Source: Legionella steelei (GTDB lineage Bacteria; Pseudomonadota; Gammaproteobacteria; Legionellales; Legionellaceae). Taken from it: a stretch of DNA of 64,000 nt. The stretch is from the NCBI RefSeq assembly GCF_001468005.1, contig NZ_LNYY01000019.1, positions 82,677-146,676 on the forward strand. Direction: 5' to 3'. Every line of letters begins with the position of its first letter. Position 1 is the first letter of the stretch. Of the stretch, positions 1 through 9,556 are shown in pieces. Made by a program: the position numbers and the translations under genes. A model generated the notes under the pieces. It saw nothing but the letters and a program-made list of their open reading frames with translations, ran no database searches and was not told the DNA's origin.

Positions 1-79
1 GAATAAGAAAGATAAGACCACTTGCTAAAGAAGCTGCGATGATAATCATGGCAAAGATGATGATAATTTTAGTGATCAT
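1..79 (-). CDS. DUF2909-type twin-TM protein, 5' part only
   Basis: The reverse strand from 79 starts ATG and reads an uninterrupted hydrophobic peptide beginning MITKIIIIFAMIIIAASLAS, preceded by an AGGAG ribosome binding site (revcomp of about 86-90). Short hydrophobic proteins of the DUF2909 family sit beside cytochrome c oxidase subunit III and surf1 in many gamma-proteobacteria, and surf1 is divergent here. Only the first 26 codons are inside the window. The family call is by length, hydrophobicity and context; molecular function is unknown. Confidence 0.6.
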   Translation of the reverse strand, partial: MITKIIIIFAMIIIAASLASGLIFLI

Positions 80-135
80 TTGTTATACTCCTGAAATTGC
101 CGTCTGATTATGACTAACATTTGAACAATTAAATA

Positions 136-873
136 ATGATGCCTAGTTTAACCTGTTTTAAATTTCGTTTCACCCCAAGTTGGCCGATGTTCATTCTTGC
201 TATCTTATTTTTTTCTTTGTTTGTACGCCTTGGTTTTTGGCAGATTTATCGTGCAGATGAAAAAACAAAAATGATTCTTGCACAAAAGGCACAAGAAAAG
301 CAAAAACCAATCCTTTGGAATACAAAGGAAAAGCTGCCGTTACAATATGAACGCATCATCTTGGAAGGGGAGTATTTGCCGCAAATATTCTTATTGGATA
401 ATCAGCATCACAAACATCAATTTGGTTACGATGTACTATCTCCCTTGGAATTATCTGATGGCACTATTGTCATTGTTGATCGAGGGTGGGTTCCTGGTGA
501 GCTGACACGTCGTGTTCTCCCGAATATCCAAATTCCTAAAGGAGTCATGGAATTACAGGGTACGGCATATTTTCCGAGTAAAAAGCAATGGGTTTTAGGG
601 CCTGTTTCGGAAGAAAAAGGGAATAAAATAACCATTTTGGAGCGTGTGGATGATCAATTGATCAGCCAAATTTTGCAAAAATCAGTCTCTCCGTTTATTA
701 TTCGCCTCGACAAGCAAGATACAAATGGATTTGTGCGTGAATGGGAGACGGTCTCCATGCCTCCGCAGCGGCATTTAGCTTATGCTATGCAGTGGTTTGT
801 TATGGCATTGGTGATACTAATTATATTTGTAGCATTAAATCTGAAGAAAAAAAATGAGAAAACAATCCAGTAA
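136..873 (+). CDS. SURF1 family cytochrome oxidase assembly protein
   Basis: The 245-aa product is the usual SURF1 length and architecture: an N-terminal membrane helix (about residues 17-38, ending RLGFWQIYRADEK), a periplasmic domain with the family signatures GYDVLSPLEL and IVDRGWVPGE, and a C-terminal membrane helix (about 215-237) after the HLAYAMQWF motif. SURF1 helps insert heme a into cytochrome c oxidase subunit I. Two ATGs lie back to back at 136 and 139. It overlaps the next gene by 20 bases and heads a same-strand run with ctaA, ctaB and sco, all for aa3-type oxidase biogenesis. Confidence 0.93.
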   Translation: MMPSLTCFKFRFTPSWPMFILAILFFSLFVRLGFWQIYRADEKTKMILAQKAQEKQKPILWNTKEKLPLQYERIILEGEYLPQIFLLDNQHHKHQFGYDVLSPLELSDGTIVIVDRGWVPGELTRRVLPNIQIPKGVMELQGTAYFPSKKQWVLGPVSEEKGNKITILERVDDQLISQILQKSVSPFIIRLDKQDTNGFVREWETVSMPPQRHLAYAMQWFVMALVILIIFVALNLKKKNEKTIQ

Positions 874-1402
874 ATATTATATTTTATTGTTGTTAGTTGT
901 AATATTCGCCACACCTGGGATAACTGCTTATGTGTTTTTCCAGCATCCTTCCTGGTTGGGCTCTGCACGGATCAATAAAGGGACCTTACTGAATCCCCCA
1001 GTATTATTAGATACTTTGGAGGGAAAGTCTAAGTGGCGTATCGTTTTTTGGAGTCCAGAGACTTGTGACCAGGTATGTATGAAACAATTGGATGTCTTGG
1101 CTCGAATTCGCCTGGCATTGGGGCGTAAGTTATACCAGGTCGATCAATGGCTTCTTATCAGTGATAAAGCACCCCCTTTATCGCAGGAACAACAATCCTT
1201 TTTAAAGGATATAGATTTTAAAGTGGCGAAATTATCTGCGGCTGAGCTTACTGCAAAAGATACTTTACTTTCACAAGCGCAAGTATTTATAGCTGATCCG
1301 GGTAATTATTTAATTCTCAGTTATGCACCTCAGGTTAATCCTGAAGATGTATATAAAGATTTGAAGTTGTTACTAAATACAACAGAAAACAAGAGTGATT
1401 AA
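854..1402 (+). CDS. membrane-anchored thioredoxin-fold-like protein of the cox operon
   Basis: This 182-aa product has a single N-terminal membrane segment (about residues 9-27) and a periplasmic domain. The stretch WRIVFWSPETCDQVCMKQLD resembles the strand and CxxxC-type region of Sco/thioredoxin-like proteins, here with cysteines four residues apart. It overlaps surf1 by 20 bases and ends just before ctaA, so it is co-transcribed with oxidase assembly genes. Conserved proteins at this locus are usually annotated as hypothetical; a redox or copper-handling role for oxidase assembly is an inference from the cysteine pair and the operon. Confidence 0.75.
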   Translation: MRKQSSKYYILLLLVVIFATPGITAYVFFQHPSWLGSARINKGTLLNPPVLLDTLEGKSKWRIVFWSPETCDQVCMKQLDVLARIRLALGRKLYQVDQWLLISDKAPPLSQEQQSFLKDIDFKVAKLSAAELTAKDTLLSQAQVFIADPGNYLILSYAPQVNPEDVYKDLKLLLNTTENKSD

Positions 1403-1406
1403 TCTG

Positions 1407-2414
1407 ATGCAGAATAAATTATTACGATATGTAGTATCATTTACTGTGCTTTTATCTTTATTAGTGGTGATGTTGGGTGCCTACACACGTTTGACTGATG
1501 CAGGCTTAGGTTGCCCTGATTGGCCTGGTTGTTATGGGCAGATGGTTCTTCCAAGCGCTAAGGAAAAATTGAAAGCAGCTCAGACTCAATATCCCCAAAT
1601 TCCTATCGAGTCTAGAAAGGCTTGGACCGAAATGGCTCATCGTTATGTCGCGGGTTCTTTAGCTTTATTGATCTTTTTTATTGCTTTTTATGCGCTACGC
1701 AAACGTTTACGTGGCGATTATTTGATGCCTTGGCATTTACCTGCTGCATTACTTGTATTGGTTTTTTTTCAAGCGGCTTTGGGAATGTGGACCGTAACTT
1801 TAAAGTTATTACCGGTGGTAGTTATGGGGCATCTTTTAGGTGGGATGCTGATTGTCGCCTGTTTAAGCCGTTTTCGCTTGCAAATCAGCTCATTGAGCGG
1901 ACAGGACTTGCCACAATGGCGTCCTTGGTTGCGTCTAGGGGTAATTATTGTTTTCCTGCAAATCGCTTTGGGTGGTTGGGTCAGTTCAAATTATGCGGGG
2001 ATCTCATGTATTGGTTTTCCTCAGTGCAATGGAGAATGGTTGCCTGATTTACATTTTGCACAAGGATTTAATTTATTTGCACCAGTGGGGGCTAATTATC
2101 AAGGTGGTTTGTTAGATCATGATGTACGGGTAACAATTCAATGGATTCATCGATTAGGGGCTGTAATCACTGCGCTATATATGCTGGCACTTTCTTTATT
2201 GATTATGTTGCGAAGTCGTTTCAATTATCTCAAAACAGCTGCTGCGTTGATTTTCCTATGTATATTAGTTCAATTTACTTTAGGTATCCTGAATGTAGTT
2301 TATCTACTCCCAATCAGTGTAGCAGTCGCCCATAATGGAGTTGCAGCTCTATTATTGGCAACAGCATTTAGTACACTTCATTTTACACGTAAGGGGCAAA
2401 ATGATGCACGTTGA
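1407..2414 (+). CDS. ctaA: heme A synthase (COX15/CtaA)
   Basis: The product converts heme O to heme A in the inner membrane for aa3-type oxidases. It shows the COX15/CtaA pattern: [21 protein letters not shown] near the N-terminus, [13 protein letters not shown] with a heme-ligand histidine, a second half repeating the fold with [20 protein letters not shown] and IQWIHRLGA, and about eight hydrophobic segments. ATG at 1407 lies four bases after the previous stop; a GTG at 1395 is possible but has no better Shine-Dalgarno. The 3' end overlaps ctaB by 14 bases, suggesting translational coupling. Confidence 0.95.
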   Translation: MQNKLLRYVVSFTVLLSLLVVMLGAYTRLTDAGLGCPDWPGCYGQMVLPSAKEKLKAAQTQYPQIPIESRKAWTEMAHRYVAGSLALLIFFIAFYALRKRLRGDYLMPWHLPAALLVLVFFQAALGMWTVTLKLLPVVVMGHLLGGMLIVACLSRFRLQISSLSGQDLPQWRPWLRLGVIIVFLQIALGGWVSSNYAGISCIGFPQCNGEWLPDLHFAQGFNLFAPVGANYQGGLLDHDVRVTIQWIHRLGAVITALYMLALSLLIMLRSRFNYLKTAAALIFLCILVQFTLGILNVVYLLPISVAVAHNGVAALLLATAFSTLHFTRKGQNDAR

Positions 2415-3291
2415 TCATGTAGTTCAACCCTCGTCAGCTGCTTGGCGTGATTATCTTGAGTTATGTAAGCCTCGTGTTGTATTGCTTATGTTGTTGACTG
2501 TGGTTGTTGGCATGTACTTGGCAACACCAGGTTGGGTTAGCTTATCATTATTATTTTTTTCTTTACTTGGTATTGGATTGTGTGCAGGAAGTGCTGCTGC
2601 AATTAATCATTTAGTGGATAAGCGAATTGATGCCATCATGGCTAGGACTAAAAAGCGACCTGTTGCCAGTGGCCAAGTTTCAGTGCGTCAGGCCATGTTG
2701 TTTGCTTTTATCATGGGAGTCTTAGGCTTGACCATTTTGGTTGTTTTTGTGAATCAATTAACTGCCATACTGACGTTTGTTACATTGATTGGCTATGCAG
2801 GTATTTATACAGGTTATTTAAAAAGAGCTACGTCACAAAACATCGTTATCGGCGGATTGGCAGGAGCTGCTCCACCATTACTGGGCTGGACGGCGGTGAC
2901 CAATCAACTGGATCCTCAAGCGTTATTGTTGGTGTTAATTATTTTTATTTGGACACCACCCCATTTCTGGGCTTTGGCTATCTATCGCTATGAAGAGTAC
3001 CAAGACGCAGAAATTCCTATGTTACCGGTGACTCATGGTATCGCATTTACTAAATTAAGTGTTTATTTGTATACCATTTTATTATTGGTAGTAAGTGTTT
3101 TACCTTTTGTTATCGGGATGAGTGGTTTGTTTTATTTAATCGGTGCTTTAGTACTTGGAGGACGATTTTTATTTTGGTCTCACAAGTTATATCGTACTGA
3201 TAAGCCTGTAGTTGCAATGCAAACATTTAGATTTTCAATTGTTTATTTGATGTTGTTGTTTGTTTTTTTATTGTTCGATCATTATTTATAA
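2401..3291 (+). CDS. ctaB: protoheme IX farnesyltransferase (heme O synthase)
   Basis: A UbiA-superfamily prenyltransferase of about 296 aa that farnesylates heme B to heme O, the substrate for the preceding ctaA product. Visible signatures are [18 protein letters not shown], the first Asp-rich site [19 protein letters not shown], and the second conserved loop [19 protein letters not shown], set in about nine membrane helices. The start is ATGATG at 2401 inside the ctaA 3' end; the in-frame upstream extension is just ctaA read in another frame. Also known as cyoE. Confidence 0.95.
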   Translation: MMHVDHVVQPSSAAWRDYLELCKPRVVLLMLLTVVVGMYLATPGWVSLSLLFFSLLGIGLCAGSAAAINHLVDKRIDAIMARTKKRPVASGQVSVRQAMLFAFIMGVLGLTILVVFVNQLTAILTFVTLIGYAGIYTGYLKRATSQNIVIGGLAGAAPPLLGWTAVTNQLDPQALLLVLIIFIWTPPHFWALAIYRYEEYQDAEIPMLPVTHGIAFTKLSVYLYTILLLVVSVLPFVIGMSGLFYLIGALVLGGRFLFWSHKLYRTDKPVVAMQTFRFSIVYLMLLFVFLLFDHYL

Positions 3292-3302
3292 GGAATGTGT
3301 AT

Positions 3303-3362
3303 GAAATAAGTCCCACACCGCAATTCAGATAGATATTGAACAGCGAGTGGTGAGACTTATTT
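3303..3362. repeat. inverted repeat between ctaB and sco
   Basis: GAAATAAGTC (3303-3312) is matched by its exact complement GACTTATTTC (3353-3362), with further partial pairing inside (CCAC/GTGG). The hairpin fills the short gap before sco. There is no T-tract directly after it, so a processing or attenuation role is more likely than a simple terminator. Confidence 0.5.
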
Positions 3363-3390
3363 CCTGTCCGTTCCTATTAAGGGGGATAAA

Positions 3391-4035
3391 ATGAGTTTAA
3401 AGGCTAAAAGTGTTACCTTTACCGTTGTTGTTTTGTTGGCTCTTGCAGGACTATTTTCAGGGATTTTTGTCGGTCAACATTTCCACTTTAAGAAAAAAAT
3501 CGATGTGTCTACCTTTCATGGTACATACCTTGAAAATCCAAGAACAGTGAATCGCTTCAGCTTAGAAGGCGTTGATGAGAAATCATTCGATAATAAAAGC
3601 TTAAAAGGAAAATGGACTTTAATGTTTTTTGGTTTCACAAACTGCGGTTATGTTTGTCCAACGACAATGGCAGAATTAGCTAAAATGTATCGTACCCTTG
3701 AAGACAAGGGTGTGAAGAATTTACCCCGGATCGTAATGATTTCTATTGATCCAGAACGTGATACTCCTGAGAAATTACGTGCTTATGTGACTTCATTCCA
3801 TCCTAATTTTTATGGGGCACGTGGCGACGAAGAGTCCATTAAATCAATGACTCGAGAAATGGGTATTGCTTATGCGAAGGTAATTGAAAAGGGAAGTAAT
3901 GATGCAACAAATTATGATATTCAGCATAGTGGCGCTTTAATGCTATTTAATCCTAACGGTGAACTGAATGCATTTTTTACCACTCCGCATCATGCAGATT
4001 TATTGGCAAAAGATTATTTATTATTAGTTTCCTAA
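3391..4035 (+). CDS. SCO1/SenC copper chaperone for cytochrome oxidase
   Basis: A 214-aa membrane-anchored thioredoxin-fold protein delivering copper to the CuA site of oxidase subunit II. It has an N-terminal helix (about residues 9-28), the copper-binding CxxxC motif at Cys85/Cys89 (TNCGYVCPTTMAEL) and the third ligand His179 in the QHSGALML segment, together with the family motif SIDPERDTPEKL. A Shine-Dalgarno AAGGGGG precedes ATG 3391. It closes the oxidase biogenesis run. Confidence 0.94.
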   Translation: MSLKAKSVTFTVVVLLALAGLFSGIFVGQHFHFKKKIDVSTFHGTYLENPRTVNRFSLEGVDEKSFDNKSLKGKWTLMFFGFTNCGYVCPTTMAELAKMYRTLEDKGVKNLPRIVMISIDPERDTPEKLRAYVTSFHPNFYGARGDEESIKSMTREMGIAYAKVIEKGSNDATNYDIQHSGALMLFNPNGELNAFFTTPHHADLLAKDYLLLVS

Positions 4036-4110
4036 TTGAGGATATTTTTATAAATATATTTTTTAACTCCAATGTGATTTTTACATTTTTTAGACTAGTC
4101 TTATTTATAC

Positions 4111-4290
4111 GAGTCTGTTGTAAATAAATTTTTAGCATGGAACTTCTAGAGTCTATTTACGATTCTACTATCATGGCCAAAACGCTGTGATTTTATGTAC
4201 TTCGCTACTCGCATACTTCGTGTATGCTGTGTTTCGATGCTCTAAATTCACTGTATTTTGACTTAGCTAGCGAATTGTAAGCGGACCCTA
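4111..4290. repeat. dispersed intergenic element with GAGTCTGTTTACAATTC-like ends
   Basis: The gap between sco and rimK starts with GAGTCTGTTGTAAAT (4111) and ends with CGAATTGTAAGCGGACCC (4271-4288), whose complement reads GGGTCCGCTTACAATTCG. A related internal copy is GAGTCTATTTACGATTC at 4150. The same motif occurs at 17903 before the sugar porter gene and, inverted and diverged, near 29106-29118. The layout resembles a short non-coding palindromic or MITE-like element; no ORF is inside. Confidence 0.5.
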
Positions 4291-4324
4291 ATAATAAAAA
4301 TAAAAGTTGAGGAACGCGTTTTTC

Positions 4325-5233
4325 ATGAAAATTGCAATATTGGCCACTAATCCACATTTATACTCTCACAAGCGTCTGAAGGCAGAGGGTGAGGCTGCTG
4401 GTCATGAAATTAAAATTATTAACCCATTATATTGTTACATGAATGTCGCCGCCTCTTGCCCTAAGGTGCATTATAGAGGTGGCTCTCCTTTGCAGCATTT
4501 CGATGCGGTAATTCCTAGAATTGGTGCATCAAATACGTACTATGGAACTGCAGTTTTACGGCATATGGAAACGATGGGCATGTATGCTTTAAATGAATCT
4601 TTAGCCATCGCACGCTCTCGAGACAAATTCCGTTCTTTACAATTATTGGCGCGTAAAGGGATTCCTATGCCCTTAACTAGCTTTGCTCAATCTCCTGATG
4701 ACACTGAGGATTTAGTGCGCATGGTCGGTGGGGCACCTTTAGTCATTAAATTATTGGAAGGTACACAAGGCAAGGGAGTAATCCTAGCAGACAGTCATCA
4801 ATCGGCTGTAAGTATCATTAATGCGTTTAAAGAAATGCATGCCAATATCCTAGTTCAAGAGTTTATTGAGGAATCGCGTGGGGTTGATATTCGTTGCTTT
4901 GTTGTAGGCGATAAGGTGGTTGCTGCGGTGAAACGACAAGCAAAAGAGGGGGAGTTTCGTGCGAATGTCCATCAAGGTGGAAAGGCAGTTAAGGTAAAGT
5001 TATCACCACAAGAGCGTGCGATTGCGGTCAGCGCTGCTAAAACAATGAGTTTAAAAGTTGCTGGTGTTGATTTAATTCGTTCGAATCATGGGCCTTTAGT
5101 TTTGGAAATTAATTCTTCACCTGGCCTTGAAGGGGTAGAAAAAGCAACTGGCATCAATATCGCTGGAAAAATCATTGAATACATTGAGAAACATGCAAAA
5201 CCGATCAGTGTAAATGATCGTTTTCATGGATAG
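4325..5233 (+). CDS. rimK: RimK-type ATP-grasp glutamate ligase
   Basis: This 302-aa ATP-grasp protein matches RimK, which adds glutamates to the C-terminus of ribosomal protein S6 and can make poly-glutamate. Visible are [20 protein letters not shown] at the N-terminus, the ATP-binding segment [36 protein letters not shown], and the metal-site motif [22 protein letters not shown] 4325 is chosen over the in-frame TTG at 4307 because family proteins begin MKIAIL; a GAGG lies 12 bases upstream. The gene stands alone between intergenic palindromes. Confidence 0.93.
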   Translation: MKIAILATNPHLYSHKRLKAEGEAAGHEIKIINPLYCYMNVAASCPKVHYRGGSPLQHFDAVIPRIGASNTYYGTAVLRHMETMGMYALNESLAIARSRDKFRSLQLLARKGIPMPLTSFAQSPDDTEDLVRMVGGAPLVIKLLEGTQGKGVILADSHQSAVSIINAFKEMHANILVQEFIEESRGVDIRCFVVGDKVVAAVKRQAKEGEFRANVHQGGKAVKVKLSPQERAIAVSAAKTMSLKVAGVDLIRSNHGPLVLEINSSPGLEGVEKATGINIAGKIIEYIEKHAKPISVNDRFHG

Positions 5234-5315
5234 GAAATCTTATAAATATCCAATCAGCGCCCAAATCTAATTTTCTCAGAGCCCCTGTACTTTTGACTAA
5301 GACTACTACGTGAAG

Positions 5316-5382
5316 CCCGGTTGTTTACAACCGGGAAGTGAGTTTTTTTCTAAGTTTTTGATCCTGGTCGCAAGCAACCAGG
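5316..5382. repeat. two palindromes after rimK, possible terminator
   Basis: CCCGGTTG-TTTA-CAACCGGG (5316-5335) is a perfect 8-bp hairpin followed seven bases later by a run of seven T. A second hairpin, CCTGGT/ACCAGG, lies at 5363-5382. They sit between the convergent rimK and the exporter gene and could end both transcripts, although the T-tract is displaced from the stem. Confidence 0.45.
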
Positions 5383-5389
5383 TTACTGA

Positions 5390-6955
5390 TTAGGCAAGAG
5401 AACTACTGTTCTTAACTTTGGCAAGTTTATTTGCTTTCGCTTCGTTTTCAGCTTTTCTACTTCGCCAAACCACTGAGAAGGCAATCAGAGAAGCGATAAA
5501 TAAAAATGCCATTACTCCAGTAAATCCATTCATGAATATTCTATTAAACAATTGATGGATAAAGTCATTTTCTGGAAGTTGTAATGAATGCGTAGGATTT
5601 GCAATGAAGTCTTTTAAACTGGAAACTTGTGTTTCGCTTAGCCCGTTGACATTGGATGTAGATAATGAAGTGAGGGAATGATTTGTTACAAAATTATAAA
5701 TAACAATGGCTAGAGATAAGCCTATAGAGCCGCCAATATTAAATAAGGTAACCATAGATCCTGTTGCAACACTCGCGCGTTCGGGACCTACTGCGGTTTG
5801 GGCAGCAATGATTGAAACAGTATTACCCATAGCCCACATGCTTCCAAGACAAACAAATGCAAAAATGATGTAAAATATTGAGGCATTACTTGTAAAGAAT
5901 ACTTGTAAAAGTGTTGCAAAGCACGCTAAGAACAATCCTAATAAAATAGTATGCAATAATCCCAGATTACTGATAAGTTTTCCTACAAAAAAAGCAATCA
6001 AGAATACTGAGACGGGAATAGCGAATAAAACAAAGCCAGATAATTGCGCTGACTGTTCTTTGATGATTTGTAAATATAGTGGATCAAAAAATAAAGTAAC
6101 TGCGCTTAATATACCCGCTAAAAAGACAAGAATAGCTCCGGCAGAAAAGAGTACATTGGAATAATCTTTAAAGTCAATGAGTGGGGTCGGATGATTGTTT
6201 TCGGCCTTGACCAATAAAATACTTGTCACCAAAGTAACTGCAAAACAGGTTAAAGTGATTGGTGCTATCCAGCCATAGCTTTGGCTATAAATTAAACCAA
6301 GTACAATGCTGCCCATAGTAAATGCCAGTAAGACCATCCCTTTTATATCTAAAGAGACTTGTTGGGAATTGGTTTGCGATTCTGTAACTGATTTGCTGCA
6401 AAACAGATATCCTAATAAGCAAATAGGAATATTGATGAAGAAAATCCATCTCCATCCTAAATATGTAACAATAAGTCCACCTAAAAGGGGGCCTAAGGCC
6501 AAAGCAATACCACCTATACTTCCAAACCAAGCTACAGCCTTACCTCGTTCTTCTTGAGGAAAAAATTGTGGCAGCAAAGAAAGGCCTAAGGGAAATATAA
6601 TCGCAGCACCTACCCCTTGCAATAATCGACCAAAAACCAACCAATGAATATGAGAAGAAACACCAGCAATGATCGAGGCAATGACAAAAATTCCCCCACC
6701 GAGATACAAACAACGTCGACGTCCATATAAATCACCAAATCCCCCCATTACCGTAGCTAAAACGCATAATGCTAAGAAGTAAATATTCATTACCCATTGC
6801 ATGGAGACGAGGTTTGCTTGTAATTCTTGTTGTATGGTAGGTAAGGCAACATTTACTACCGTATAATCGAGATAACACCCAAAAGAAAGCAGGGCGATTC
6901 CTATAAAAGCGTACCATTTGTGTTGATAATTATCGACTTTGCTGGTTGTAGACAC
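5390..6955 (-). CDS. MFS multidrug exporter, DHA2 (14-TM) family
   Basis: The 521-aa product is a proton-driven major facilitator of the EmrB/QacA type, with 14 predicted membrane segments. It has the motif A region GGFGDLYGRRRCLYLGG, the DHA2 motif C-like segment ALGPLLGGLIVTYLGWRWIF, and an early acidic residue in GCYLDYTVVNVALPTIQ typical of drug exporters. It lies downstream of and on the same strand as the broken dioxygenase gene (148-bp gap), so it probably exported or protected against the product of the decayed biosynthetic cluster. It is the only intact member; substrate cannot be read from sequence. Confidence 0.9.
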   Translation of the reverse strand: MSTTSKVDNYQHKWYAFIGIALLSFGCYLDYTVVNVALPTIQQELQANLVSMQWVMNIYFLALCVLATVMGGFGDLYGRRRCLYLGGGIFVIASIIAGVSSHIHWLVFGRLLQGVGAAIIFPLGLSLLPQFFPQEERGKAVAWFGSIGGIALALGPLLGGLIVTYLGWRWIFFINIPICLLGYLFCSKSVTESQTNSQQVSLDIKGMVLLAFTMGSIVLGLIYSQSYGWIAPITLTCFAVTLVTSILLVKAENNHPTPLIDFKDYSNVLFSAGAILVFLAGILSAVTLFFDPLYLQIIKEQSAQLSGFVLFAIPVSVFLIAFFVGKLISNLGLLHTILLGLFLACFATLLQVFFTSNASIFYIIFAFVCLGSMWAMGNTVSIIAAQTAVGPERASVATGSMVTLFNIGGSIGLSLAIVIYNFVTNHSLTSLSTSNVNGLSETQVSSLKDFIANPTHSLQLPENDFIHQLFNRIFMNGFTGVMAFLFIASLIAFSVVWRSRKAENEAKANKLAKVKNSSSLA

Positions 6956-7103
6956 GTTTCATCCTAATGATTATGTTTAAAAAATGGCCATAGAAGAAAA
7001 TTTTTAGCCATCATATGCAGAAAAATTGTAAAGTAATATCTATTTTAAGACAATTAAAATTTTCAATTAGATGAACGGATACAACATCCTTGTTGTATTT
7101 ATT

Positions 7104-7640
7104 TTATCCTTGATAGCCCAAAAAGCTTGGGAATGTATGTTTAATTTCAGGTGTATTTAGCCAAATTCTTAATAAATGCCGAACCGTTTGATTTTGAGGA
7201 TGATCAAAAGTTGTTCTACCATGAAGAATTTCTTCATTGTTAATAAAAATGATGCTACCTGGTTTTACTTTTGTTTCAAAGGCAATGTCTTTACGTAGTG
7301 AAACCTGATCGAATAATTCCATGGCTTCAATTTGCTGCGGAGTAAAACGTGGTAGTTCGGGGAATTTTTTTGTGCATTGTTATAAAAAGGCTGATGATAT
7401 TGGCAACGCAATTCATTTCCATGCATAGCAAAGATGGGGCTTAAATCATAAGGCGGTGTTCCCGTTGCTTCATTTCCACGTCGATCTGCATAAAAAGGTT
7501 GGTATAATATTTCGAGAAGGTCGGGTCTTATTTTCTGTATTTCGTCATGAACAGTACGAGAGCTGGTAAGTATCGTATGACCACCAACATCAGCTGATGC
7601 AAGACAATACATCCCCAGAATCGCTCCTGCAACATCTTCA
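7104..7640 (-). pseudogene. TauD/TfdA-type Fe(II)/2OG dioxygenase, truncated and frameshifted
   Basis: Two overlapping frames join into the C-terminal half of a TauD-family oxygenase: one frame gives YCLASADVGGHTIL, SRTVHDEIQKIRPDL and FYADRRGNEATGTPPYDLSP; the other gives TPQQIEAMELFDQV, KVKPGSIIFINNEEILHGRT (distal iron ligand His) and LRIWL with the 2-oxoglutarate arginine. The frames would fuse if the 7-T run at 7365-7371 had one more base. The N-terminal half with the HxD iron motif is missing: homology stops near 7640, where antisense ligase sequence begins. It probably acted with the ligase and aminotransferase in small-molecule biosynthesis and is no longer functional. Confidence 0.75.
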
Positions 7641-8384
7641 ATTAAAAAAATTATTTTAACAGGAGAAATTATCTCCAAAGCCAAGTTTGCTCGTATCAGT
7701 AAGATGTATGGGGGCGCAACAGTTCATGGAGTTTACGGTTTAACTGAGCTCGATAGTGGTGGTTTAGTATCATGCAGCAATCATCAGTATCACTTACCTT
7801 CAAAACCTTATTTAATTATTGAATTGTTAGAGGATGATTTTAATACGCCAATAAAGAAAGAAGGAGAGTTGGGCAACATCGTGCTAACCAACACCCATAA
7901 AAATCATATGCCATTGTTGCGTTATAAAACAGGTGATTTTTGTAAATTACAATATGGCTGTGGTTGCGAGTATTCTACTCCAGTAATTAATGCAATGGGA
8001 CGTTCTGCGGATTTAATTCAGTGCAAAACCACAGGAAATTCAGCTTTTCCCATAGAGATTGAAAATATTTTATTCCAAAACGATGAAATTGCCTGTGATT
8101 ACCAAATTATTACAAGAAATGGTGCTATTGAGTTGAGAATTGAATTATTAAACAATTTAGATTCAGCTCAAATTTCAGCATTAACGCAACAACTAAAAAC
8201 AGATATTATGCAGCAATTATCTGTTACTGTTGAACAAATCCAGGTTTTTATGCCAGGTCAATTAGCAAATAAATTAGGGATTGCAAAAACTAAGGCAGGA
8301 ACTCTTTATGTATTAGACGGCATGAGTGAAGAGGAAGCTAAAGAGCGGCTGGAGTTAAATTATTGTTGTGAAGAAGGGTTATAA
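7632..8384 (+). pseudogene. PaaK-like AMP-forming ligase, 3' fragment
   Basis: The frame is open upstream of ATG 7704 and reads SSIKKIILTGEIISKAKFAR followed by GVYGLTELDSGG, then GELGNIVLTN, MPLLRYKTGD and GRSADLIQ. This is the adenylate-forming core (YGLTE) plus the C-terminal lid of a phenylacetate-CoA ligase-type enzyme. Roughly the first half of a normal 400-450 aa ligase is absent: homology begins at about 7635, exactly where the opposite-strand dioxygenase homology ends. It stops four bases before the aminotransferase start, so the two were an operon. It could be translated from 7704 but would lack the ATP-binding N-domain. Confidence 0.75.
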
Positions 8385-8388
8385 GATA

Positions 8389-9491
8389 ATGATAAATTGG
8401 GAAAAATACAGAGAAATGTTTCCGGTTGTAACACAGCAAACTTATTTTATGACAGCTGGAGGCGGCGCTTTATCAAAGCAGGCACTTAATGCAGTTACTG
8501 AGCGTTATCAATCATTAGCCTTAAATGGAGGCAGAATTTTTGGCGATAACATTCAGTTGATGGAAACATGTCGAGAAAAATTGCTAAACTGATTAATGCA
8601 GAAAAAGAACACATCGCTTTTATCCCTAGTGTGTCATTTGGTATGAATGCATTAGCTCATTCGCTACCTCGCAAAGACTCTGTTTTGCTTGTAAAAAATG
8701 ATTTTTCCTCATCGATTTTACCCTGGGAAAATGCGGGACATTCAGTAAAGTGGACTGATTCAGCCGCGAACTTTGCCGAGCAATTAGTTTCTGCACAACA
8801 AGAAAATGAAAAAATTTCTTCAATTGTAGCCAGCTATGTCCATTATGCTAATGGTTATAAACTTAATTTGGAACGAATTAAGGAATTAAAGAAAGATGCG
8901 CATTTTATTGTGAACGGAACTCAAGGAGTTGGCGCATTTCCTATCGATATTAAAAAGCAAGGAATTGATGCATTAGTTTGTTCTTGTTATAAGTGGATGG
9001 GCTGTGGTGAAGGAATCGCCTTTATTTACATTCATCCAGACCTCTTTAAAAAATTGACACCTGCTTTAATTGGATGGAGAAGTGTTCAGTCTGCAATGAA
9101 CTTTGATGGAAGCTGTCAGTTTTATCAATCTGCTCGTGTTTTTGAATTAGGCTGGGATAATATGACCATTTTTTCCGGTTTTAACGCGGCACTTGATTTG
9201 ATTGACGAAATTGGGATTGCAAACATTGCCGAACGAATTATGTTTCTTACTGATTATTTAGTAGAACGATTGCGCCAATTAAATATTCCTGTACTTTCAA
9301 ATACTGAAAAGCAATATCGCTCAGGCATTATACAATTAGGTCCTTTCCAAGAGCTAGAGAAGATAATGAAACTTCTGGAAAGCCATAATGTTTGGGTAAC
9401 TCAGCGTGATGGTGGTATTAGAGTTTCCTTGCATTACTACAACAATGAAGCAGATATAGATAATTTATTAAATGCGCTTCAGCAGCTGTAA
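8389..9491 (+). pseudogene. class V PLP aminotransferase, single frameshift
   Basis: An N-terminal piece (MINWEKYREMFPVVTQQTYF to METCREK) and a C-terminal piece (IAKLINAEKEHIAFIPSVSFG onward) lie in adjacent frames and join at the 5-A run 8576-8580; one extra A restores REKIAKLINA and gives a protein of about 367 aa. The PLP lysine is in SCYKWMGCGEG, and NGTQGVGAFPIDIKKQGIDA matches the class V core. Relatives include isopenicillin-N epimerase and cysteine desulfurase-like enzymes acting on amino acids. The start at 8389 follows the ligase stop closely. A sequencing error in the homopolymer is the alternative to real decay. Confidence 0.75.
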
Positions 9492-9506
9492 ATCACGTAA
9501 AATGTA

Positions 9507-9555
9507 AAATCTTGGTGTTCCCTGTTCCTTTGATACAGGAAGCTCATCAAGATTT
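9507..9555. terminator. long hairpin between convergent genes
   Basis: AAATCTTG (9507-9514) pairs with CAAGATTT (9548-9555), with further inner pairing of TTCC.TGT and ACAGGAA. It separates the aminotransferase from the convergent P-loop protein gene. There is no strong T-tract on either side, so a bidirectional terminator role is tentative. Confidence 0.4.
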
Positions 9556-9556
9556 A

